A stretch of 44,149 bases of DNA from positions 1-44,149 of IMG/VR virus record IMGVR_UViG_3300031245_000003; one strand, 5' to 3'. The DNA is from a virus. How positions within the stretch are numbered: position 1 is the stretch's first letter; each line of letters starts with the position of its first letter. Positions 40,271-44,149 of this stretch are shown here, piece by piece. Below the pieces are notes generated by a model. That model did no database searches. It saw only the letters and a program-made list of their open reading frames with translations, and was not told the origin of the DNA. Position numbers and translations under genes: made by a program.

Positions 40271-41429
40271 CACCTTTCCTCCTACAGTACCAACAAATAT
40301 TGTTGTAATCTAGATTTACATCATAAAACCTTGCCCCGCATTTGGAGCATTTTTCTGTATATCTAAAATAACATTCTTCACATATATAATCCCCCTCTCC
40401 GTCTAAGTAAAGAATGTCCTCATTTCTAATGTACCTTTCACATTTACCACACCGGGTGTAATAATTTTCTAAACAATAACTACAGAGGATTCGGTCATAT
40501 TCCTCTAAATAGGTAGCTTCATCCCGCCTCACCACCTCCCCGCATCTATCGCAGGAGGTGAAAAGGTCGTTAAAGCATTCCTCGCAATACGGGTAATCAT
40601 TCCCCCAGTATACTTCAGATTCCCGTAATCTTGTCCCACATCTTTCGCAATAATACGGGGACTCTTTACATTCCTCGCAAAATACCTCGTATTGAGTATA
40701 TCCGTACGAGGACCAATCAATTTTTTCCCCACATTCTGAACAATAAAATGTGGGGTCTATTATTATCTCATTCTCAGCTAATAATTCTGGGTCATTAGAA
40801 ATTAAAATTCCAAAATTATTGTTGATGAACATGAGATTCTCGGCATCATCCTTTACCGAGAATCTTACCTCAGTGAAGCCCAGCCTTATTCCCTTTTTAT
40901 AATAATGCTGGGTTAAAATCCTTGCTACATCCTCTAATCGTAGATGATTAGAGGAGTACATATTGAATAGAATCCAGGAGGATTCCCCTATGGGATATGC
41001 CCAGCACCGGGAATTTCCCTGTTGGGAAAAAATTTTGATTGCTCTCCCCCCATTTTCAAGGAGGACTTCTTTTGCCATCTTTCTGTGCCCCCAGTAGCAG
41101 GAGTTATGGTCGGAGAATTCCCCCGCACGCCAATCTATTTTGGCGGTAATTTCGAGGGTTAACTGGAGGTTGGGACTAAGATTTTCAGCGTAAATCTTAC
41201 TTAACTCCCCCATCTTCTCATTTGAAATTTTTATTTTTAGTCTTGTTTCTATTAGCCTCTTTATCGCCTTCATGGGGCGAATATTTCCTCGCTCCATAAG
41301 GAGGCTAATCATTTCCTCCTTTAAGCCAAAACAGCTAAAGGAGTAACAAATTTTTTCTACCCCCAATTCAATTTGAGTGGGGGTTAATTCCCGTAATGCG
41401 GTAATTGTTTCACCATTTTCTAGTAGCAT
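40263..41429 (-). CDS. GEFxDxNSC-core protein with five zinc knuckles (long paralogue)
   Basis: 388 residues from the ATG at 41429 (AAAGGAGG five bases upstream). The N-terminal region is helical. Around 99-180 lies a core shared with the 42247 gene: DWRAGEFSDHNSCYWG, ENGGRAIKIF, RCWAYPIG and WILFNMYSSN. The last 155 residues hold ten CxxC pairs (CSEC, CEEC, CERC, CEEC, CDRC, CSYC, CGKC, CEEC, CSKC, CWYC), giving about five zinc sites in LIM-like array. I do not recognise the core family. It overlaps the RuvB-like gene, so they are translated together. Confidence 0.7.
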   Translation of the reverse strand: MLLENGETITALRELTPTQIELGVEKICYSFSCFGLKEEMISLLMERGNIRPMKAIKRLIETRLKIKISNEKMGELSKIYAENLSPNLQLTLEITAKIDWRAGEFSDHNSCYWGHRKMAKEVLLENGGRAIKIFSQQGNSRCWAYPIGESSWILFNMYSSNHLRLEDVARILTQHYYKKGIRLGFTEVRFSVKDDAENLMFINNNFGILISNDPELLAENEIIIDPTFYCSECGEKIDWSSYGYTQYEVFCEECKESPYYCERCGTRLRESEVYWGNDYPYCEECFNDLFTSCDRCGEVVRRDEATYLEEYDRILCSYCLENYYTRCGKCERYIRNEDILYLDGEGDYICEECYFRYTEKCSKCGARFYDVNLDYNNICWYCRRKGDE

Positions 41430-41440
41430 TTTTTCCTCCT

Positions 41441-42235
41441 TTATCCGAATGCACAAGAAGCGCACATTCGGTATTGTTCATAAATTAATTCTTCCTCCTC
41501 CGTTATCTCTGCTCCGCAAAATGGGCAGAAATTCTTTCCCCCACTTTCCTCATAAAAAGAGGGAGAAAGCCAATATTTGCTGTACTTATAATTATTTTTA
41601 CTCACCTTTTTGAGTGGAGGAGGGGGGGAAGGTTTATGTTTAAACCGTCTATTTTTATTTTCCTCAAAAAATTTGAGGAATCTTTTTATCGCCCTTTCTG
41701 TTTCAGAGAGGAGGGCGTAACAATTTATCCTATGTTTATAGTAATACCCAATTCCGATATTTAGACCTAAACACCCGAGGTGTTCCAGGTCAACAATATC
41801 GGAATAAGAGCCATAATTAACAGCGGGGAAATATTTCCTTAGAAATTTTTCATCCCACTGGTATTGGTACGTTGCTATATCATCATCCTCCCGGTCAAAT
41901 TCTACCACCCAGTGGTAGGTTTTAGGGGGGAAGAACAGTTTCGCAGAGGAATTCATGGATTCCTCTCCCGTAGTTATTAGAATATCTATATCGACATTTT
42001 TAAGTACTTCTAGTAGAATATACACCCCCAATCTATCATCTAGACCGGGGGAAAATACGATGTTTTTTCGTGGCTCATAGAGGAAAAATAATTCACTATC
42101 TTTGAAAACGGTATCCGCATGGGCTACCGCTAAAACTTTACCCCCTTTATCAATATATAGGAAGTCCTGGTTATTCACCAGGTTAGTAGTCTTTTCTAGG
42201 GCAATTTCCCTTAATTTTTTAATATTAAAAAACAT
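41441..42235 (-). CDS. M20/M28-fold zinc metallopeptidase with zinc ribbon, paralogue A
   Basis: 264 residues. Putative catalytic series: AVAHADTVF (His39, Asp41), SPGLDDRLGV (Asp66/67), ITTGEESM (Glu91/92), VEFDRED (Asp114), GSYSDI and NIGIGYYYKHR (His168). The C-terminus adds a Pro-rich linker (KPSPPPPLKK) and a zinc ribbon (CPFCGAE, CASC) not present in paralogue B. It probably hydrolyses a peptide or amide in the cytoplasm. AGGAGGCAAAA precedes the ATG. Its coding sequence contains many perfect hairpins, including the nested one at 41751-41805. Confidence 0.82.
   Translation of the reverse strand: MFFNIKKLREIALEKTTNLVNNQDFLYIDKGGKVLAVAHADTVFKDSELFFLYEPRKNIVFSPGLDDRLGVYILLEVLKNVDIDILITTGEESMNSSAKLFFPPKTYHWVVEFDREDDDIATYQYQWDEKFLRKYFPAVNYGSYSDIVDLEHLGCLGLNIGIGYYYKHRINCYALLSETERAIKRFLKFFEENKNRRFKHKPSPPPPLKKVSKNNYKYSKYWLSPSFYEESGGKNFCPFCGAEITEEEELIYEQYRMCASCAFG
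41751..41805. repeat. Three-tier hairpin in peptidase A
   Basis: Stems ATTCCGATATT (41751-41761) with 41795-41805 (11 bp), GACCT (41764-41768) with AGGTC (41787-41791), and AACACC (41770-41775) with GGTGTT (41779-41784). It spans codons for the SDI...NIGI segment. The paralogue has a hairpin at the same codons (38995-39053). Confidence 0.9.
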
Positions 42236-42246
42236 TTTTGCCTCCT

Positions 42247-43053
42247 CTATTTTGCTACTGGTATATCACACGAGGGACAGTAAAGATTACTGTCCCTCGT
42301 ATATGTTTTCAAATTTAATACGGGGTAGGATTTTTCGCAGGTGGGGCAGAATATTAAGGTATCTGAAAGATACCTTTCCAATTTCTCCCAATAAAATTCT
42401 GCCCCTTCCATAGTTACAAAATAAAAATAATTGTGATTTGTATAAATATTGGGGATATCCCCGTTTATCATTTCGTAAATTCCCCCTAAATAAATCGCCA
42501 GTAACCTGGCGAAGAAAATTAAATTGTAATTCCTGGTGTTGTAGGAATTAAACACCAGGAAATTTCTTTCATTTTTATCATAGGGCAGAACCCAAGCCCT
42601 GCCCAAGGGGGATTGAGATTCATCAAAAACCTTCATTGCATACCCCCCTAGTAATTTAATTCTCGTTCTTTGGTATTTGTATACACCAAAGAAGCAAGAA
42701 TTCTCATCACCGAATTCCCCAGGAGTCCAGTTAAAATCCCGGGAGAACTCGATGAAATATTCCCGATTATAAAGGGTATGCTTCTGGGCAATATTTCCAA
42801 CCTTGCCCAGAATTTTGCTGTCTAGAACAACCCCCCACTGACGCTTGCAAATTTTTGCAAGCCTCTTGGGGAATGTTCCCGCTATCTCCCCCCTCGTTAT
42901 CACCCAATCGGGGGAGATTTTGGCGATTATAAAGGGAAAGTCCAGGTAAAATCCTGCCTCCCTTAGAGTCCTCTCAATTTCCTCTAACCCCCTTGAGTCA
43001 ATTTCCGCGTCCTTAAGGGGGACATTTACTTTTGTTTTCCCTTCTGGCAGCAT
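42247..43053 (-). CDS. GEFxDxNSC-core protein with single zinc ribbon (short paralogue)
   Basis: 268 residues. Core at 108-190: NWTPGEFGDENSCFFG, LGGYAMKVFD, GRAWVLPYDK and FLVFNSYNTRN, matching the long paralogue at 40263-41429. The C-terminus has one zinc ribbon (CPTC, CPSC). The strictly kept GEF, D, NSC, GG, K, W and FN suggest an enzyme or binding site, but no known family is recognised. AAGGAGAG precedes the ATG. Paired with peptidase paralogue A directly downstream, mirroring the long paralogue with peptidase B. Confidence 0.68.
   Translation of the reverse strand: MLPEGKTKVNVPLKDAEIDSRGLEEIERTLREAGFYLDFPFIIAKISPDWVITRGEIAGTFPKRLAKICKRQWGVVLDSKILGKVGNIAQKHTLYNREYFIEFSRDFNWTPGEFGDENSCFFGVYKYQRTRIKLLGGYAMKVFDESQSPLGRAWVLPYDKNERNFLVFNSYNTRNYNLIFFARLLAIYLGGIYEMINGDIPNIYTNHNYFYFVTMEGAEFYWEKLERYLSDTLIFCPTCEKSYPVLNLKTYTRDSNLYCPSCDIPVAK
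42270..42300. repeat. 13-bp perfect inverted repeat in coding sequence
   Basis: ACGAGGGACAGTA (42270-42282), 5-base loop, TACTGTCCCTCGT (42288-42300). It covers the last cysteine pair codons of the 42247 gene. It is the longest simple hairpin in the operon. There is no T-run on the minus-strand side. Confidence 0.9.
42343..42405. repeat. Nested inverted repeats in coding sequence
   Basis: The outer stem GGGGCAGAAT (42343-42352) pairs with ATTCTGCCCC (42396-42405). Inside lies AAGGTATCT-GAA-AGATACCTT (42356-42376), a perfect 9-bp hairpin. All within the 42247 gene. Confidence 0.9.
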
Positions 43054-43210
43054 TTTTTTTTCTCTCCTTATCCTAATATAATTTCCATTTTTTGCTGAGA
43101 CTAATTATATCCTGGATATATAATTAGCCCCGGCAAAAAATAACCAGCACTCGCTGGGGGCGCTGGTTTGGTTATGTGTGTTATTTTTTTTTTAGTTTTG
43201 TGGGAGGCAT
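43054..43210 (-). promoter_or_regulatory. Intercistronic structured region, possible attenuator
   Basis: No gene in this 157-base gap. On the minus strand a stem AACCAGC/GCTGGTT (43168-43162 with 43148-43142) is followed by ATTTTTT, a terminator-like shape. Its T-run is also one arm of a second stem, TTTTTTGC/GCAAAAAA (43140-43133 with 43095-43088), enclosing a 10-bp A+T stem (43127-43118 with 43110-43101). The two forms are mutually exclusive, as in attenuators. The gap separates the two promoter-proximal genes from the rest of the operon. Confidence 0.5.
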
Positions 43211-43414
43211 TTAAATTATTCGGAACCCTCGCTCCTCTGCGAGGGTTTTTAATTCAAGGAAAAAGGATTCCTGTTCTTCCCAGGGAAGGGAGCTGGAGAG
43301 CCTTTCCAGCTCCCTTTGAAAAATGAAATCCTTTTCTCTTGTTTCCAAGAGGAATAATTTTTCGAGGAAGTATGATAGTATTTCCTCTTTGTTAATATTA
43401 GATACTTTTTTCAT
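43211..43414 (-). CDS. Small helical protein, unknown
   Basis: 67 residues starting MKKVSNINKEEILSYFLEKL. The ATG at 43414 has AGGAG seven bases upstream and is preferred to one five codons earlier. It is charged and helical throughout. The last codons lie in a perfect 9-bp hairpin, AACCCTCGC/GCGAGGGTT. No family recognised. Confidence 0.55.
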   Translation of the reverse strand: MKKVSNINKEEILSYFLEKLFLLETREKDFIFQRELERLSSSLPWEEQESFFLELKTLAEERGFRII

Positions 43415-43418
43415 CTTA

Positions 43419-43874
43419 CTACTCCTCATGAAGAAATAATATTTTTCCTCTCCTTCTAATGAGGGAGAAGATTTTTTCCGCCTCCTCCTTGGAGGCGATG
43501 AAATCTACTTTAAATTTTTTATAAGAAGTGCCTTGAGGGGATTGAGGTGAAAGGTTCGCGGGAGGAAGCAGGAGTTTTTCCAGCTCCTGCCAATCAACCC
43601 CCAAGGATTTCAGTTCCCTGGGGGTTGTTCTTATCAATTTTTTCTGCGGGGAGATAATTCCTCCCCATATCCTTAAAGAAATTAAGGAGGCCTTGAATTT
43701 AATGCCTCCTATTTTAAAAAATACACACCCCTCCCCTTTTTCAATAGAAGGGGGACGGGACGAGAAAATGTTCCCTTCCTCCAATACGTACTGTAGGAGG
43801 GTCTTTTTTTCAAGGGGAGGCTTTTTGGGAGCCTCCCCAAAATCGTTTCTGAAAATGTGTTTCCTTTTTATCAT
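43419..43874 (-). CDS. Unknown protein, first gene of the leftward operon
   Basis: 151 residues starting MIKRKHIFRNDFGEAPKKPP. The ATG at 43874 follows AAAGGAGAGGT. An open frame extends to 43940 but would translate the structured leader. The protein is basic, with segments FFKIGGIKFKASLISLRIWG and KVDFIASKEEAEKIFSLIRR. No cysteine. No family recognised. The position directly after the promoter suggests it may be needed first or in quantity. Confidence 0.55.
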   Translation of the reverse strand: MIKRKHIFRNDFGEAPKKPPLEKKTLLQYVLEEGNIFSSRPPSIEKGEGCVFFKIGGIKFKASLISLRIWGGIISPQKKLIRTTPRELKSLGVDWQELEKLLLPPANLSPQSPQGTSYKKFKVDFIASKEEAEKIFSLIRRRGKILFLHEE

Positions 43875-43885
43875 ACCTCTCCTTT

Positions 43886-43938
43886 CCCCTCCTTTTGGGG
43901 AGGAGGGGGTGCTAGGCATAGGCATCTGGCTAGATGCC
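43886..43938 (-). promoter_or_regulatory. Two leader hairpins before the 43874 start
   Basis: On the minus strand GGCATCT-AGCC-AGATGCC (43938-43921) comes first, near the expected mRNA 5' end. CCCCTCC/GGAGGGG (43908-43902 with 43892-43886) follows, its 3' arm touching the ribosome site AAAGGAG. A 5'-end hairpin can protect phage mRNA. The second may limit ribosome access. Confidence 0.6.
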
Positions 43939-43949
43939 ACGCTTGTAGC

Positions 43950-43978
43950 ATTATACCAGTATGTTGTCGTACTGTCAA
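43950..43978 (-). promoter_or_regulatory. Consensus promoter of the leftward operon
   Basis: On the minus strand, TTGACA (43978-43973), exactly 17 bp, TATAAT (43955-43950), with TGG before the -10 (extended -10). Perfect sigma70 consensus, suggesting strong early transcription by host polymerase. Confidence 0.93.
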
Positions 43979-44149
43979 GTCCGTTCGCTAGTCGTTAAAT
44001 TTTTGAGGGAGTGAGGAATAAATAAAAATTTTTAGCCATATTCTACTGCCATTTTTAAGTTGACTTTTTGTGAAACTTTTATTAACGTTTTTTCCTTGGC
44101 AACTTTCACCGCCCCTTGAAAAATTCCGCCTCGTCCTCCTCAAAAAATC
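43979..44149. other. Right-hand edge, no gene supported
   Basis: About 170 A+T-rich bases. A minus-strand frame is open from the edge to a stop at 43988, but its translation has no recognisable character. It could be the end of a gene lying outside the window or chance. Confidence 0.3.

Larger units (their letters stand above)
38417..43938. repeat. Region saturated with intragenic inverted repeats
   Basis: Perfect stems found by reading include: 38588/38602 (9 bp), 39074/39086 (10), 39529/39569 (9), 40222/40233 (9), 40727/40747 (9), 40834/40856 (10), 40931/40946 (9), 41177/41192 (8), 41251/41301 (9), 41660/41672 (9), 42495/42506 (7), 42530/42551 (11), 42666/42685 (9), 42782/42803 (10), 42843/42854 (9), 42884/42910 (9), 43288/43305 (10) and 43814/43830 (9). 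Numbers are the first base of each arm. Nearly all lie inside genes. Confidence 0.9.

Noticed and set aside
40529-40732. Alternative minus-strand frame and other long frames opposite or inside strong genes
   Set aside because: They overlap well-supported genes in another frame, lack ribosome sites and show no domain character.
41660-41690. Plus-strand terminator-like hairpins (41660-41680 with following T-run; 40222-40241; 43226-43255)
   Set aside because: No plus-strand gene lies upstream in this region. I treat them as part of the intragenic hairpin pattern of the minus-strand operon, although antisense transcription cannot be excluded.
1-44149. CRISPR array, rRNA, insertion sequence or integrase
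   Set aside because: No regularly spaced direct repeats, rRNA motifs, transposase or integrase motifs were seen on either strand.
43988-44149. Minus-strand open frame at the right edge
   Set aside because: Only about 54 codons visible, with no recognisable protein character and the end outside the window.

Overview
The window is part of the genome of a tailed double-stranded DNA phage. It carries a large terminase, portal, fused prohead protease-scaffold, HK97-fold major capsid protein, neck and tail-tube genes, plus its own replication set (family A DNA polymerase, RecA-type recombinase, DnaB-type helicase, TOPRIM primase). There is no integrase, attachment site or repressor, so nothing points to lysogeny. 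The DNA is A+T-rich, with strong AAAGGAG-type ribosome binding sites and near-consensus sigma70-type promoters (TTGACA-N16/17-TATAAT, often with TGn before the -10). The host is a bacterium with a housekeeping sigma factor, which the sequence does not let me name. Tail fibre, tape-measure and lysis genes lie outside the window.

Layout. (1) 1-19798, minus strand, starting from a promoter at 19864-19836: small zinc proteins, a tRNA-Arg(UCU), a Cas4/AddB-like nuclease, a DarG-like macrodomain, a D12-class adenine methylase, a sugar cassette (GDP-mannose 3,5-epimerase-like enzyme and three glycosyltransferases), then terminase, portal, protease/scaffold, capsid, neck (with a fourth glycosyltransferase inserted) and tail genes. 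(2) 19799-20192, divergent control region with facing promoters and CTTGAC/GTCAAG palindromes. (3) 20193-38003, plus strand: replication, recombination and nucleotide metabolism (polA, recA, SSB-like, resolvase-like, DnaQ-like exonuclease, dnaB, primase, dUTPase, class II ribonucleotide reductase), two beta-class DNA methyltransferases, a Csx16-like protein overlapping an RNA ligase, and many small zinc-knuckle proteins. Internal promoters lie at 23227, 27038 and 31556. (4) 38004-38416, convergent region with terminators. (5) 38417-43978, a leftward operon from its own consensus promoter. It holds two paralogous M20/M28-fold metallopeptidases, two paralogues of an unrecognised family with a GEFxDxNSC core, a RuvB-like AAA+ ATPase, CxxC-rich proteins and two unknown proteins.

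Most unusual observation. The leftward operon, and smaller patches at 31.8-32.1 kb and 33.4-34.6 kb, are filled with near-perfect inverted repeats inside protein-coding sequence. Stems are 7-13 bp with short loops, often nested, roughly one every 50-100 nt. Several hairpins occupy the same codons in the two diverged peptidase paralogues but use different bases, which suggests selection on structure. Stretches of the structural operon and of dnaB that I read for comparison showed only scattered 5-6 bp stems.

How the parts may work together (inference). The phage makes its own dNTPs and replication machinery, modifies its DNA with three methyltransferases, and probably decorates virions or host surfaces with sugars. 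It carries candidate counter-defence proteins: a macrodomain (against DarT-type DNA ADP-ribosylation), a Csx16 relative (against cyclic-oligoadenylate signalling of type III CRISPR) and an RNA ligase. The leftward operon looks like a separately controlled, possibly early, module of unknown function.
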